Shown here: positions 46,699 to 56,852 of the stretch, piece by piece
Numbering within the stretch: the first letter of the stretch is position 1
How the letters are laid out: each line of letters starts with the position of its first letter
NCBI GenBank assembly: GCA_937920555.1
Contig: CAKZTM010000032.1
Span: 1 to 64,000, forward strand
Reading direction: 5' to 3'
DNA: 64,000 nucleotides
DNA from: an uncultured Paracoccaceae bacterium
Lineage (GTDB): Bacteria; Pseudomonadota; Alphaproteobacteria; Rhodobacterales; Rhodobacteraceae
Made by a program: the position numbers and the translations under genes
Notes under the pieces: model-generated
What the model was told of the DNA's origin: nothing
Seen by the model: the letters and a program-made list of their open reading frames with translations, nothing else
Databases searched by the model: none

Positions 46699-47787
46699 TT
46701 AGGCCCGCCCTCGGTTTTTGCGGGAAAATTCAGTCTCCCCGCCAGCCGCCAGTGTCTTTGCCTGACGGACCCAGTCGTCCCGTGTTACACGGCCCTTGAA
46801 ACCCTCTAGGTTCTCATCGACCCATTTGATTTCTGAAGATTTCCACGCCGCAATTTGATCGAAATGATAAAAGCCCAGCTTATTGCATAGCTTTTCCAAT
46901 TTTGGACCTACGCCCTTGATCAACTTTAGATCATCCGCAACACCGCCACGCGCCGCTTTCAGCGCTTCGGGCCGCTTGCCTTCACCTTTCGTCGTGGGTG
47001 CCGCGGCTTTAACAGGTGGTTTTGACAGTTTTTCTGTCGCCTTGCGCGCAGGTTTCTTCGCAGCAGCAGGCTTCGCAGAACCTGACTGACTGGGATCTGT
47101 GTAAGCAGGGTCCGAGCCATCAATGCGTTTGATCGTATCGGCCATTGCCTCGGCACGTGCAACAGACCCGTTGCCAGTGATCGCCGGCATCACAAAATCC
47201 GACAATGCGTTCAATCCAGACTTGGGCTCGCAAGAAAATCGCCCATTTTGCGGGCCCGGACGCGGCACCTCGCCGCGCGCAAAAGCATCTAATACCTCTG
47301 AAAAGCTATCCGTCGTCAGATCCTCATAGAAATCTTTGCCAATTTGAACCATGGGGGCGTTAGTACAAGCGCCCAGACACTCCACTTCTTCCCAAGAAAA
47401 CTTACCATCCGCCGAAATCTCATGGGCCGTATCAGCGATTTTCTCGCGGCACACGCCAATCAGGTCCTCTGCACCGCAAATCATGCACGATGTTGTGCCA
47501 CAAACCTGAACATGGGCAACCGTGCCAACCGGTTGCAGCTGAAACATGAAATAGAATGTGGCAACCTCAAGAGCCCGAATATAGGGCATATCGAGCATCT
47601 CAGCCACACCTTCAATTGCCGGGCGAGAGAGCCAGCCCTCTTGCTCCTGAGCGCGCCACAACAGCGGAATAATAGCCGAAGCTTGCCGCCCCTCAGGGTA
47701 TTTTGCAATTTGGCCCTTGGCCCACTTGGCATTCGACGGGGTGAATGCAAAGTCACTTGGTTGTTCTGGGTGGAGACGTCGCAGCAT
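46699..47787 (-). CDS. nuoE: NADH-quinone oxidoreductase subunit E with C-terminal HHH extension
   Basis: Complex I subunit that carries the N1a 2Fe-2S cluster. Residues about 1-175 are the classical NuoE, with cluster ligands in [14 protein letters not shown] (about 95-108) and [11 protein letters not shown] (about 134-144). The remainder is an addition: a Pro/Ala/Lys linker (about 235-275) and a helix-hairpin-helix domain ([20 protein letters not shown]) to the end, giving 362 residues against about 170-240 in most bacteria. Extended NuoE is known from Rhodobacter. It precedes the HHH/coiled-coil gene by 26 bases. Confidence 0.96.
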   Translation of the reverse strand: MLRRLHPEQPSDFAFTPSNAKWAKGQIAKYPEGRQASAIIPLLWRAQEQEGWLSRPAIEGVAEMLDMPYIRALEVATFYFMFQLQPVGTVAHVQVCGTTSCMICGAEDLIGVCREKIADTAHEISADGKFSWEEVECLGACTNAPMVQIGKDFYEDLTTDSFSEVLDAFARGEVPRPGPQNGRFSCEPKSGLNALSDFVMPAITGNGSVARAEAMADTIKRIDGSDPAYTDPSQSGSAKPAAAKKPARKATEKLSKPPVKAAAPTTKGEGKRPEALKAARGGVADDLKLIKGVGPKLEKLCNKLGFYHFDQIAAWKSSEIKWVDENLEGFKGRVTRDDWVRQAKTLAAGGETEFSRKNRGRA

Positions 47788-47821
47788 CAGTAGTGTCTTC
47801 CAATTCTAGATAGGGTCGAGA

Positions 47822-49039
47822 TCATCGATCCACCTCACCAAACACAATATCCATTGTGCCAATAATGGCAGCAACATCTGCTAGCTGATGCCCTTTAGCC
47901 ACTTGGTCCATGGCCTGCAAATGCGCATAACCCGGAGCGCGGATCTTGGTCTTGTAAGGTTTGTTTGACCCATCGCTCACCAAATACACGCCAAACTCAC
48001 CCTTAGGGGCTTCAACAGCCGCGTAAATTTCGCCCTCAGGCACATGAAATCCTTCGGTATATAGCTTGAAATGGTGGATCAAACTTTCCATCGATGTCTT
48101 CATGTCCGATCTGGATGGCGGCGAGATTTTTCCCCGCGCCATCACATCACCGCCCTTACATTCGTTGAGCTTTTCTACACATTGCTGCATGATCTTGAGG
48201 CTTTCGCGCATTTCCTGCATGCGGCACAGATAACGGTCGTAGCAGTCGCCGTTCACACCAACGGGAATTTGGAATTCGAACTCGTCATAACACTCATAGG
48301 GTTGCGCGCGCCGCAAGTCCCACGCCAGTCCCGAGCCGCGAACCATCACGCCCGAAAAGCCCCATTCCAAAATCTCATCCTCGGAGATCTTAGCGATATC
48401 CACATTTCGTTGCTTAAAGATGCGGTTTTCGGTCAGCAGTCCGTCCATATCCGCCAGAAAATCCGGGAATTCTTTGGTCCACTGCAAAATATCGTCGACA
48501 AGCTGTTGCGGCAAATCCTGATGTACGCCGCCGGGACGAAAATACGCCGCATGGAGGCGCGCTCCGCAAGCCCGCTCGTAGAACTCCATCAACAATTCAC
48601 GCTGCTCAAACCCCCAAAGAGGCGGGGTCAAAGCCCCCACATCCATCGCTTGAGTGGTTACGTTCAGCAAGTGGTTCAGAATACGCCCGATCTCGCAATA
48701 CAAAACCCGAATAAGGCTGGCACGGCGCGGCACGACAGTTCCGGTCAACTTCTCAATAGCCAGGCACCACGCATGCTCCTGGTTCATCGGCGCCACGTAA
48801 TCCAGCCGATCAAAATAGGGGAGGTTTTGCAGATAAGTCCTGCTCTCCATCAATTTCTCAGTACCGCGGTGAAGCAATCCGATATGGGGATCACATCGCT
48901 CGACTATTTCACCATCCAACTCCAGAACCAACCGCAAAACACCATGTGCCGCAGGATGTTGCGGGCCAAAATTGATGTTAAAATTGCGGATTTTCTGCTC
49001 ACCGGTGAGCGCATCGTTAAAGTTGCTACCGTCCATCAC
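47822..49039 (-). CDS. nuoD: NADH-quinone oxidoreductase subunit D
   Basis: Quinone-site subunit of the complex I peripheral arm, 405 residues. Conserved sections are [22 protein letters not shown] (about 27-48), [28 protein letters not shown], and [14 protein letters not shown] near 268. The family length is exact. Its ATG overlaps the nuoC stop by four bases, so translation is coupled. Confidence 0.98.
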   Translation of the reverse strand: MMDGSNFNDALTGEQKIRNFNINFGPQHPAAHGVLRLVLELDGEIVERCDPHIGLLHRGTEKLMESRTYLQNLPYFDRLDYVAPMNQEHAWCLAIEKLTGTVVPRRASLIRVLYCEIGRILNHLLNVTTQAMDVGALTPPLWGFEQRELLMEFYERACGARLHAAYFRPGGVHQDLPQQLVDDILQWTKEFPDFLADMDGLLTENRIFKQRNVDIAKISEDEILEWGFSGVMVRGSGLAWDLRRAQPYECYDEFEFQIPVGVNGDCYDRYLCRMQEMRESLKIMQQCVEKLNECKGGDVMARGKISPPSRSDMKTSMESLIHHFKLYTEGFHVPEGEIYAAVEAPKGEFGVYLVSDGSNKPYKTKIRAPGYAHLQAMDQVAKGHQLADVAAIIGTMDIVFGEVDR

Positions 49040-49641
49040 GCCTTAGCCCCTTTGTCATCACCGGGCAGGATGTATTCGGCCCCTTCCCACGGACTCATAA
49101 AGTCAAACTGTCGATAGTCCTGCACCAACTTCACCGGCTCATAAACAACCCGCTTGGCCAGCTCATCGTAACGCAATTCCACATAGCCTGTTGTCGGAAA
49201 GTCCTTACGCAAGGGATGCCCCTGAAAACCGTAATCGGTCAAAAGCCTGCGCAAATCCGGATGGCCCGAGAACATAATTCCGTACATGTCAAAGACTTCA
49301 CGCTCAAACCAATTAGCGCCGGGATGAATATCACAAATGGACGGAGCGATTTGATCTTCACGCACCGCGCATTTGATCCGAATCCGCTGATTTTGCCGCA
49401 TGCTTAGGAAATGATATACCAGATCGAAGCGCTTCTCGCGCGCCGGATAATCGATGGCTGTGATATCGATCAAGGTCGTAAAACTGCAGGCCGCGTTCTT
49501 CTTCAGAAATTCTGTCACAGACTGCAAATGCGCGACAGAAACGCGGACCGTTAACTCGCCATGCGCAACCGAGATATCCCGAACCGCATCCGCGTTCCGG
49601 GTTTCAATCATGGCGCCAAGCTCTTTAAGATCCTCGGACAT
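49036..49641 (-). CDS. nuoC: NADH-quinone oxidoreductase subunit C
   Basis: Complex I 30-kDa subunit, 201 residues, separate from NuoD as usual in alphaproteobacteria. It has [21 protein letters not shown] near 62-82, the signature [29 protein letters not shown] split as [12 protein letters not shown] and [21 protein letters not shown] (about 111-142). It overlaps nuoD by four bases and follows nuoB by nine bases. Confidence 0.98.
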   Translation of the reverse strand: MSEDLKELGAMIETRNADAVRDISVAHGELTVRVSVAHLQSVTEFLKKNAACSFTTLIDITAIDYPAREKRFDLVYHFLSMRQNQRIRIKCAVREDQIAPSICDIHPGANWFEREVFDMYGIMFSGHPDLRRLLTDYGFQGHPLRKDFPTTGYVELRYDELAKRVVYEPVKLVQDYRQFDFMSPWEGAEYILPGDDKGAKA

Positions 49642-49650
49642 CGGATGGAC

Positions 49651-50187
49651 CTACCTTGTTATTGTACCGGTGCGGCGGATTTTCCGCTGCAACTGGAGAA
49701 TTCCGTAAAGGAGCGCCTCTGCGGTCGGCGGGCAACCCGGCACATAGACATCCACCGGGACGATCCGATCACACCCGCGCACAACCGAGTAAGAATAGTG
49801 ATAATACCCACCACCGTTTGCACAGGACCCCATCGACAGAACATAGCGCGGCTCTGGCATCTGGTCGTAAACCTTACGTAAGGCCGGCGCCATTTTATTG
49901 GTCAGCGTGCCCGCGACAATCATCAAATCCGATTGCCGTGGGGACGCACGCGGAGCCGTTCCAAACCGTTCCATATCGTAACGCGGCATCGCCGTGTGCA
50001 TCATCTCAACTGCACAACAGGCCAGACCGAAGGTCATCCAATGCAAAGACCCTGTGCGCGCCCAGTTGATGATATCTTCGCTTGAGGTCAGCAAAAAACC
50101 TTTTTCCGCAAGCTCATCACTTAACTGAGCTGTTGCAACATCGCGGTCCGGACCGGCGCTGGTGGACAATGCAGGCGTCATTCCCAT
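49651..50187 (-). CDS. nuoB: NADH-quinone oxidoreductase subunit B
   Basis: Complex I subunit carrying the N2 4Fe-4S cluster, the last before quinone. The ATG at 50187 is preferred because AAGGGG lies about eight bases upstream; an ATG at 50181 overlaps the nuoA stop as ATGA. The 178-residue protein has [12 protein letters not shown] (the tandem-Cys ligand pair), [19 protein letters not shown] and the [18 protein letters not shown] loop. Length and order are typical. Confidence 0.97.
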   Translation of the reverse strand: MGMTPALSTSAGPDRDVATAQLSDELAEKGFLLTSSEDIINWARTGSLHWMTFGLACCAVEMMHTAMPRYDMERFGTAPRASPRQSDLMIVAGTLTNKMAPALRKVYDQMPEPRYVLSMGSCANGGGYYHYSYSVVRGCDRIVPVDVYVPGCPPTAEALLYGILQLQRKIRRTGTITR

Positions 50188-50543
50188 TCGAGAGCCCCTT
50201 TCTTCCATTCATATGCAAACCCGATCGTTAACACGCCCAGAAACACCATCATGGACCAAAAGCCCAAATCCCCAATATATTGAAAACTCGCAGCCCACGG
50301 AAACAGGAAGGCAACTTCCAGATCAAAAATTATGAACAATATAGAGACGAGATAAAACCGCACATCAAATTTCATGCGCGCGTCGTCAAACGCGTTAAAG
50401 CCACATTCATAGGCCGAGATTTTTTCGGGGTCCGGGTTTCTGACCGCGACAACCACGGCGGCAAGAAGTAAGACCAGCCCAAGCCCGATGGCCACGCCCA
50501 AAAACACCAAGATTGGGAGATATTCCATCAATAGATCGTTCAC
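50178..50543 (-). CDS. nuoA: NADH-quinone oxidoreductase subunit A
   Basis: Small three-helix complex I subunit (ND3 type), 121 residues, first gene of the nuo operon. Start is the GTG at 50543, preceded by GGGAG; the ATG at 50528 is less likely. The loop [27 protein letters not shown] (split here as [13 protein letters not shown] and [10 protein letters not shown]) is the hallmark of NuoA, with the conserved Cys. Membrane subunits follow downstream. Confidence 0.97.
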   Translation of the reverse strand: MNDLLMEYLPILVFLGVAIGLGLVLLLAAVVVAVRNPDPEKISAYECGFNAFDDARMKFDVRFYLVSILFIIFDLEVAFLFPWAASFQYIGDLGFWSMMVFLGVLTIGFAYEWKKGALEWE

Positions 50544-50593
50544 TTGGAAATCTCCCGTATTGAACTTATTAGGCTTAACGACATCGATAACAG

Positions 50594-50622
50594 CATGTAC
50601 CGTTGTGGCATGTTAAGGTCAA
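50594..50622 (-). promoter_or_regulatory. Predicted nuo operon promoter
   Basis: On the minus strand TTGACC (50617-50622), a 17-base spacer and TACATG (50594-50599). Transcription would start about 50587, some 45 bases before the nuoA GTG. The sequence lies in the 211-base gap that also receives the end of the GGDEF-EAL transcript. Confidence 0.5.
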
Positions 50623-50754
50623 CCAATGGACTGTACCTGATTGACGATAAGTTAAGGGAGCCGGAGTTCCCCAAACTTTCTTGAACCAAAGGCCCCATTG
50701 CGCCCCAAAATATCTAAAACGCGCATCGATAGTAGGGATGCGGGGTCCAGCCAG

Positions 50755-52731
50755 CTATGCACTTTGAAGATCGACCACAATTGTTTCGACCAATGGCACT
50801 TGCTCAACCACCTCCGCTGGTGGCGCCGGACGCCCCCAAAGATACCCCTGCCCGATATCGCACCCCAAATCGCGGATGATGTTGGCCTGACTTTCGGTCT
50901 CAATCCCTTCTACAACCAAAATCTTATTGAGCCCTTTTGCAATATCCACCAGCGCATCCAATATAACTTGGGTTTCTGAGGACTGCTCCAAGTCGCGCAC
51001 AAAAGACTGATCAATTTTGATGTAGTCGACGTCCAGCCGCCGCAGATAGGCCAATGACGAATAACCGGTTCCAAAGTCGTCCAGCGCGATCTTCACCCCC
51101 AGCATTCGGAGTTTTTCCAGAGTAACTGTGACTTTGGACAGGTCCTCAATCAAGACACTTTCGGTGATTTCCAGCGTTAACAAATGCGGAGGCAGCCCGC
51201 TATCGCTGAGCGCGCGGCGCACATGAGATACGATGTCATCACTGCGAAAGTGAAGCGGAGACAGGTTGGTCGAGATTGATACCGGCAGCCGTCCCTCACG
51301 AATCCAGTCGGCGACCTTGGCGGTGGATTGACGCAAACCCCAAAGATCAATGTCGACAACTTGGCCGGTTGCTTCTGCCACAGGGATGAATTCACCGGGG
51401 GATATGGGCACGCCGTCCTTGGTCCAGCGCGCCAATGCCTCAAACCCTTTAACCCGCCCAGTCGTCATCTCCACTTGCGGTTGAAATGCCAGTTGGAATT
51501 CATCATTGGCCAGCGCCTCGTTGATCCCGACCTCAATTTCCCGACGACGCGCGGCCATTTCCGCCAAATCGCCATCAAAGAACGCATAAGTGTTCTTTCC
51601 CTGCTCTTTGGCACGGTAGAGGGCCACGTCGGCAGCCTTTTGAAGTACCGATAAATTGAGCTGGCTTTCGGTCTCAAGGGACCATGACGCAGCGACGCCG
51701 ATACTCATCTTAGGTTCCAATAAAGTCCCATCAACATCCAGTGTCTCCGTCACGGCCGCAAGCAGGCTTTCACAAATTGACGCAATCTTCATTGAACTCA
51801 TTGGTCCAGGAAGTGCCGCGGCAAACTCATCCCCGCCAAGACGCGCTGGTGTTCCACCATGCTCAGCCGCCCAATCACCGATCTTATTAGCACAATGCAA
51901 CAGGACCGCATCGCCCGCAGAATGCCCGTGCAGATCGTTAACCAACTTGAAATCATCAAGATCAAACAGGAATACAATGGGATCATCATTTTCAATGAAC
52001 AGTTTCTCTGCGAAACTCTTAAACTTCGCCCGATTGGGCAGGCCGGTTAGACCATCGTAAAACGCCAGGAAATTCGCCTTTTCTTCCGCTTCACGTCGCT
52101 TTGCCTGTATCCGGAGTTGCCTTTGCAGCAGAAATGTTACGGCCGCAGCAAACCCGCCAAACAAGCACAAAAGTGCAATCGCCGATAAAGTCAGTTTCTG
52201 AATGATCGATATTTGCGCCGAGATTGCCTTGGATTGCTGAACGTATTGCCGGTCGAACAAATCCATTGCATCGCGACTTACCGACGTCAGCTGAGGCCGG
52301 GTGCGGCCAAAAAACTCGACCGGATCAGAAAGTCCCTCCACAAGCGCTGTGTCCCCGGCGTTTATGACGCTGGTTAGACCTGCAACCACATCATCAACGC
52401 GCGTGGCCGTGCGTATGTCAGGCTCGGCACCAGTCTTCAGCTCCTCGGTTCGCACATACAGAAAATCGATCCGCTGGCCAAACTCATAAAGGTCTTCGTC
52501 AGTCGCGACGCCAGCCTCGACAACCCGGTCGAGAACATGCTCCAAATGCCAAAGGTCGCGGAATATGGCGACAGTATCTCGAAATACTCTGGTTTGGATG
52601 TCCGCCGATTGGTGTCGCACCTCAACATACTGGCCGTAAACCCAGCCCGCGCATATGCCCGTGGCGGAAATCGCAAGCAACACGACCCCTAGACCCGCAA
52701 GCCGTTCCCGAGAAAAGATGCGCCGAAGCAT
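50755..52731 (-). CDS. Membrane-bound GGDEF-EAL protein (c-di-GMP turnover)
   Basis: A 658-residue inner-membrane signalling protein. It has two membrane helices (about 13-33 and 185-208) enclosing a helical periplasmic sensor domain, then a GGDEF domain (about 235-395, with an intact ARLGGDEFA) and an EAL domain (about 405-655) with GFEALARW, LEITESVLIED, LDDFGTGYSSLAYLRR and VEGIETESQAN, all residues for metal and c-di-GMP hydrolysis present. The net activity could be synthesis, hydrolysis or both. The gene begins 17 bases after the small molybdopterin-fold protein, so the pair is likely a sensor-effector unit. A weak hairpin with TTTT lies 20-50 bases past the stop. Confidence 0.93.
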   Translation of the reverse strand: MLRRIFSRERLAGLGVVLLAISATGICAGWVYGQYVEVRHQSADIQTRVFRDTVAIFRDLWHLEHVLDRVVEAGVATDEDLYEFGQRIDFLYVRTEELKTGAEPDIRTATRVDDVVAGLTSVINAGDTALVEGLSDPVEFFGRTRPQLTSVSRDAMDLFDRQYVQQSKAISAQISIIQKLTLSAIALLCLFGGFAAAVTFLLQRQLRIQAKRREAEEKANFLAFYDGLTGLPNRAKFKSFAEKLFIENDDPIVFLFDLDDFKLVNDLHGHSAGDAVLLHCANKIGDWAAEHGGTPARLGGDEFAAALPGPMSSMKIASICESLLAAVTETLDVDGTLLEPKMSIGVAASWSLETESQLNLSVLQKAADVALYRAKEQGKNTYAFFDGDLAEMAARRREIEVGINEALANDEFQLAFQPQVEMTTGRVKGFEALARWTKDGVPISPGEFIPVAEATGQVVDIDLWGLRQSTAKVADWIREGRLPVSISTNLSPLHFRSDDIVSHVRRALSDSGLPPHLLTLEITESVLIEDLSKVTVTLEKLRMLGVKIALDDFGTGYSSLAYLRRLDVDYIKIDQSFVRDLEQSSETQVILDALVDIAKGLNKILVVEGIETESQANIIRDLGCDIGQGYLWGRPAPPAEVVEQVPLVETIVVDLQSA

Positions 52732-52748
52732 GCCCCCGATTACCCCAT

Positions 52749-53264
52749 CTACTCGTAAACAGCCTCAATGCGCGCAGCCATCCAAACCCAATTGCTGTGA
52801 TGTTCCTCAAGACCTGCCGTTTTGTCATCACTCATGGGCAAGATGAATTGTATCGGCCCACGTTGACGGCGGGTATGAGGGCGTCCATTGACCCGCGTGG
52901 CGACCAAGATCGGCCAGCGCTTCCAAACCGCCGCGGGAATATCCACCCTGTAATCGTTTTCCGCGATTACGCTAATTGCGGCCACATCACCTAACCCGTT
53001 TGCCGCGAGAAGATCGGTCAAAAGAACCCCGTCGAAAGCCGCCGGCGTCTCGCGCCACGGCGTAATCGTCGTGAGCCGTCTAAATCCCAAACCTTCCAGA
53101 TCTGCCGGTGAATAAGCCATCTCCCCACTCGGGCCCGCTATTACCAATTGCGCCCGTTGTAGCTGTATCGGTTGATGATCAATCTTAACCGGCCCCGCAT
53201 GAGCACTCAGCACAAAAGCGATACACCCTAAAACGCTATACAGAACCTTTGATAATTTAGACAT
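52749..53264 (-). CDS. Secreted protein with molybdopterin-oxidoreductase-like (SUOX) fold
   Basis: The ATG at 53264, preceded by TGGAG, starts a signal peptide (MSKLSKVLYSVLGCIAFVLSAHA); mature protein about 148 residues. It has the shape of the oxidoreductase molybdopterin-binding domain: YSPADLEGLGFRRLTTITPW, DGVLLTDLLAANGLGD, AENDYRVDIPAAVWKRWPILVATRVNG and RQRGPIQFILP. The cofactor cysteine typical of sulfite oxidase is not seen, so it may be a degenerate sensor. It lies 17 bases upstream of the GGDEF-EAL gene in the same direction, a pair common in alphaproteobacteria. Confidence 0.78.
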   Translation of the reverse strand: MSKLSKVLYSVLGCIAFVLSAHAGPVKIDHQPIQLQRAQLVIAGPSGEMAYSPADLEGLGFRRLTTITPWRETPAAFDGVLLTDLLAANGLGDVAAISVIAENDYRVDIPAAVWKRWPILVATRVNGRPHTRRQRGPIQFILPMSDDKTAGLEEHHSNWVWMAARIEAVYE

Positions 53265-53379
53265 GGTCGAACTCCAGACGTATTTGATCACGCCTTGGGT
53301 ACATTCAACTCGTCAAATTTATCCTAACCCACCTGCAAAACTGCTTAGAATTTTCAACAACCACCACGGCCCGCGAAGC

Positions 53380-54156
53380 TCAGCGCCCCTCAAATTTGGC
53401 CGGTCGTTTCTGGGTGAACGCCATGACACCCTCCAAGAAATCCCTTGTTCTGCCAGCCTTGCCCTGCAATTCCGCCTCTAAAGCCAGCTGATCATCCAAG
53501 GAATTCTCGGCACTCTGGCGGATAGCTTTCTTGATATAAGTGTAAGTTTGCGTGGGGCCTTGAGCCAATTTCAAAGCGCGATTGATAACGTGGTTGTCGA
53601 ACTCGGCCTCTGCAACGGCCTCCCAAATCATCCCAATGTCAGCAGCTTGTTGCCCGGAGATCGGTTCGGCAAAAAGCGCCGCCCCCATTGCGCGGGCAAA
53701 CCCGATTTGTCGCGGAAGCCAATAGGTGCCGCCCGCATCTGGAATTAATCCAATGCGCGCAAAGGCTTGGATAAACACCGCATCTTCGCGCGCAATCACA
53801 ATGTCATGGGCCAATGCAAGATTGGCACCAGCTCCCACCGCAGGCCCATTCACGGCTGCAATTGTCGGCAAAGGGCAGTCATATATCGCCTCAAGAAGCG
53901 GGACATACTCATCACGCAGTGTTCGCTCCAAATCCAAATCCGCCATCGACTTGCGGTCGCCCAAATCCTGACCAGAACAATATCCGCGCCCAGCGCCGGT
54001 TGAAACAATCACCCGCGCCTCGTCCTGAGCCCGCTTGATAGCATGAAGCACCTCCACCCGCATCTGCCCATTGAGCCCATTGAGGACCTCTGGCCGATTT
54101 AGGGTGATTGTCGCGACACCATCGCTCAGCTCATATAAAATTGTGTCATAAGGCAT
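53380..54156 (-). CDS. Enoyl-CoA hydratase/isomerase, PaaG-like
   Basis: Cytoplasmic crotonase of 258 residues from the ATG at 54156, with GGAG about nine bases upstream. The oxyanion-hole segments are GRGYCSGQDLGDRKS (about 57-71) and NGPAVGAGANLALAHDIVIA (about 105-124); the catalytic region IGLIPDAGGTYWLPR lies near 135-149. The SGQDLGDR sequence matches 2-(1,2-epoxy-1,2-dihydrophenyl)acetyl-CoA isomerase PaaG, but no paa genes are near, so a different substrate is possible. It follows ccmH by about 60 bases. Confidence 0.85.
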   Translation of the reverse strand: MPYDTILYELSDGVATITLNRPEVLNGLNGQMRVEVLHAIKRAQDEARVIVSTGAGRGYCSGQDLGDRKSMADLDLERTLRDEYVPLLEAIYDCPLPTIAAVNGPAVGAGANLALAHDIVIAREDAVFIQAFARIGLIPDAGGTYWLPRQIGFARAMGAALFAEPISGQQAADIGMIWEAVAEAEFDNHVINRALKLAQGPTQTYTYIKKAIRQSAENSLDDQLALEAELQGKAGRTRDFLEGVMAFTQKRPAKFEGR

Positions 54157-54220
54157 TTTGGGCGTCTCCAAAGTTTTGTAAACTATAGGAGACTAAACCA
54201 AGCAGGGAAAGAACAGATCG

Positions 54221-54667
54221 TCACTCAGTGTCGTCAAGCAAGCCGCGCAAACGTGCCTCCTCATCATCGGTCAGCGCGGCCACATCATGACGCCCTTTAA
54301 GCACGAACCCGACCGAGATTGCCGCGCCCATGAGAAGCAAAATGGGGCCTGCCAACCAAAGCCACAGCGTTGATCCGCCAAACTTCGGGCGCAACAGCAC
54401 ATATTCGCCAAAACGCTCGACAAGATACTCCAGAACATCCCCGTCACTGTCACCGGCAAGCAAACGTTCGCGGATCACCAGCCTTAAATCTCGTGCCAAA
54501 TCCGCATTACTGTCCTCTACACTTTCATTGCGGCACACTAAGCATCGCACCTCCTTGCCGATGTCTTGTGCTCGTGCCTCAAGCACCGGATCAGACAACA
54601 TTTCGTCCGGCTCCACCGCAAAGGCAGCGCCCGCCAGAAAGACAAAAATGACCAACAAGCGGATCAT
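54221..54667 (-). CDS. ccmH: Cytochrome c-type biogenesis protein CcmH
   Basis: Periplasm-facing thiol protein that reduces apocytochrome c before heme attachment. From the ATG at 54667 it has 148 residues: a signal/anchor (LLVIFVFLAGAAFA), the active motif EVRCLVCRNESVEDS (the LRCxxC pair, about 38-52), and one C-terminal helix (about 103-123). The ATG overlaps the ccmF stop as ATGA. It is the short CcmH form; the long TPR half (CcmI) is not nearby. Confidence 0.94.
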   Translation of the reverse strand: MIRLLVIFVFLAGAAFAVEPDEMLSDPVLEARAQDIGKEVRCLVCRNESVEDSNADLARDLRLVIRERLLAGDSDGDVLEYLVERFGEYVLLRPKFGGSTLWLWLAGPILLLMGAAISVGFVLKGRHDVAALTDDEEARLRGLLDDTE

Positions 54668-56643
54668 TCGGCGGGCACACCCGCGGGCACCTGCCGCCGC
54701 GCAGACGCACCGACACGGTAGCGTCTGTCCGTGAGGCTCATAATGCCACCCAAAGCCATCACAATGCACCCGATCCAAATCCAGTTTGCATAAGGTTTGA
54801 TATAGGTCCGCATCGCCCAGCCGCCGCCGGTTTGAGGATCACCCAAAACAACATAAAGATCGCGGGTCAGGCCCATATCGATAGCAGCCTCGGTGGTTGG
54901 CATCCGCTGGACATTGTAGACGCGTTTTTCCGGGGTCAGCTGCGAAATAAACCGCCCCCCCGCAGATACGGTCACATCACCGCGCTCCCCCACATAATTG
55001 GGGCCACGAAACCGCTCTGCTCCATTAAAAGTGAAGGTGTAGCCCGACATTTCCCAACTGTCGCCCGCGTTAACCACGCGAATATTCTCGGTCTCGAATG
55101 CAGTGATCATAGCAATGCCAAAGATGGTCAATCCAAACCCGCTATGAGCAATAGCCTTGCCAAAATCGGCCCGTGGCAAGTTGACCAAACGCCTCCATGT
55201 CTCCGAGGCAGGCGCTTTGAACGCCTTCACCCTAAGGCCCAAATCCGTCAAAGCGCCCAGAACGACCCAAGCAGCTAAAACAACGCCAAGCGGCCCCCAA
55301 ATGCGCCCGCCTGTGCCCAATGCCCAAACCAAAGCGCCAAGAGCCACCGAAAGCGCCAGACCGCCCCACATTGGCCGGGCCGTTGCCTGCAATCGTCCCC
55401 GTTTCCACGGCAGCGCCGAGGCCACCGGCAAAATCATCGCCAAAACGATCATGAACGGCGTGAAGGCAACATTAAAAAACGGTGCGCCAACGGATAATTT
55501 TGTGTCCCAGAGCAGCTCCGCGATGAGCGGCCACATGGTGCCTGCAAGAACTACGAAAGCGGATACGCTGAGCAACAGATTGTTGAAGATGAGCCCGGTT
55601 TCCCGGCTGACAACCGAAAACACGCCCTTGGCCTCCATGGCACCGGCCCGAAGTGCGTAAAGCAAAAGCGCCCCACCTACGAAAAACACCAAAATCGCCA
55701 AAATCCATACACCGCGTGTGGGATCGGTGGCAAAGGCATGTACGCTGGTGAGAACCCCGGAGCGCACAATAAATGTACCAATAAGCGAGAATGAGAACGC
55801 CATGATCGCCAGCAAAACCGTCCAGCTTTTGAGCGTCTCGCGCTTTTCCACCACAATGGCCGAGTGCAGCAACGCCGCCGAAATCAGCCAAGGCATAAAG
55901 CTTGCGTTCTCAACGGGATCCCAGAACCACCAACCGCCCCAGCCAAGCTCGTAATAAGCCCACCAACTCCCTAACGCGATACCAATGGTCAAAAACATCC
56001 AAGCCGCTAAGGTCCATGGGCGGACCCACCGCGCCCAAGCCGCATCGACACGCCCTTCGATCAAGGCCGCGATGGCAAACGAAAACGCCATCGAGAGCCC
56101 CACATACCCCAAATACAAAAAGGGCGGATGAAACGCCAAACCCGGATCTTGCAATAGCGGGTTCAGATCATTGCCATTGAGCGGAGGATTTGGAATGCGG
56201 ACAAAAGGATTTGAGGTGAACAACATGAAGGCAAAAAACGCCGCCGCGATTGAGGCTTGAACCGCAAGAACCCGCGCTTTGAGCCTGCCGGGCAGATCTC
56301 CGCCCCACCATGCGACCATGACGCCGAACAATGTCAGGATAAGCACCCAAAGCAGCAAAGACCCCTCGTGGTTGCCCCAGGTTCCGGTCACTTTGTAAAG
56401 CATGGGCTTGTCGGAATGGGAGTTGAACGCGACCAACTGAACCGAAAAATCAGAGACGACAAAGGCGTACATCAATACCGCAAACGCAAAACCGGTCAGC
56501 ACGAATTGCACATTGGCGGCAGGCACAGCGACGGCCATCCAATCCGACCAACCTTTATATGCTCCAATCATCGGCACAACCATCTGCACAATGGCCACGG
56601 CGAAGGCTATGATCAACGCCAGATGTCCAAGCTCGGTAATCAT
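54664..56643 (-). CDS. ccmF: Heme lyase CcmF
   Basis: Integral inner-membrane subunit of the system I heme lyase, which joins heme delivered by CcmE to apocytochrome c. From the ATG at 56643 (preceded by AGGAG) it has 659 residues; the frame stays open upstream but without a plausible start. The tryptophan-rich WWD motif is GGWWFWDPVENASFMPWL (about 240-257). Fifteen or so membrane helices and a large periplasmic domain before the end. It is separated from ccmE by about 3.7 kb, containing an HMG-CoA reductase, PhzF protein and lysis genes. Confidence 0.96.
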   Translation of the reverse strand: MITELGHLALIIAFAVAIVQMVVPMIGAYKGWSDWMAVAVPAANVQFVLTGFAFAVLMYAFVVSDFSVQLVAFNSHSDKPMLYKVTGTWGNHEGSLLLWVLILTLFGVMVAWWGGDLPGRLKARVLAVQASIAAAFFAFMLFTSNPFVRIPNPPLNGNDLNPLLQDPGLAFHPPFLYLGYVGLSMAFSFAIAALIEGRVDAAWARWVRPWTLAAWMFLTIGIALGSWWAYYELGWGGWWFWDPVENASFMPWLISAALLHSAIVVEKRETLKSWTVLLAIMAFSFSLIGTFIVRSGVLTSVHAFATDPTRGVWILAILVFFVGGALLLYALRAGAMEAKGVFSVVSRETGLIFNNLLLSVSAFVVLAGTMWPLIAELLWDTKLSVGAPFFNVAFTPFMIVLAMILPVASALPWKRGRLQATARPMWGGLALSVALGALVWALGTGGRIWGPLGVVLAAWVVLGALTDLGLRVKAFKAPASETWRRLVNLPRADFGKAIAHSGFGLTIFGIAMITAFETENIRVVNAGDSWEMSGYTFTFNGAERFRGPNYVGERGDVTVSAGGRFISQLTPEKRVYNVQRMPTTEAAIDMGLTRDLYVVLGDPQTGGGWAMRTYIKPYANWIWIGCIVMALGGIMSLTDRRYRVGASARRQVPAGVPAE

Positions 56644-56852
56644 TGGAAACTCCTTTGGGCAGATCATAGGGCGCAGCGTGAAAGGATCAATTGACAAAAC
56701 CGTCACATCCCCATCCGCCCGTGGCGCTTCTTGTACCGGTCGGCATCGCGTCCGAATGGCAATTGCCTCTTGTGACATGGCGGATTGACCATAGAAATAC
56801 ACTGAATGTGCAAAAAAGCGCAGACACGGGATGCAAAAGTTAAGGATATATA

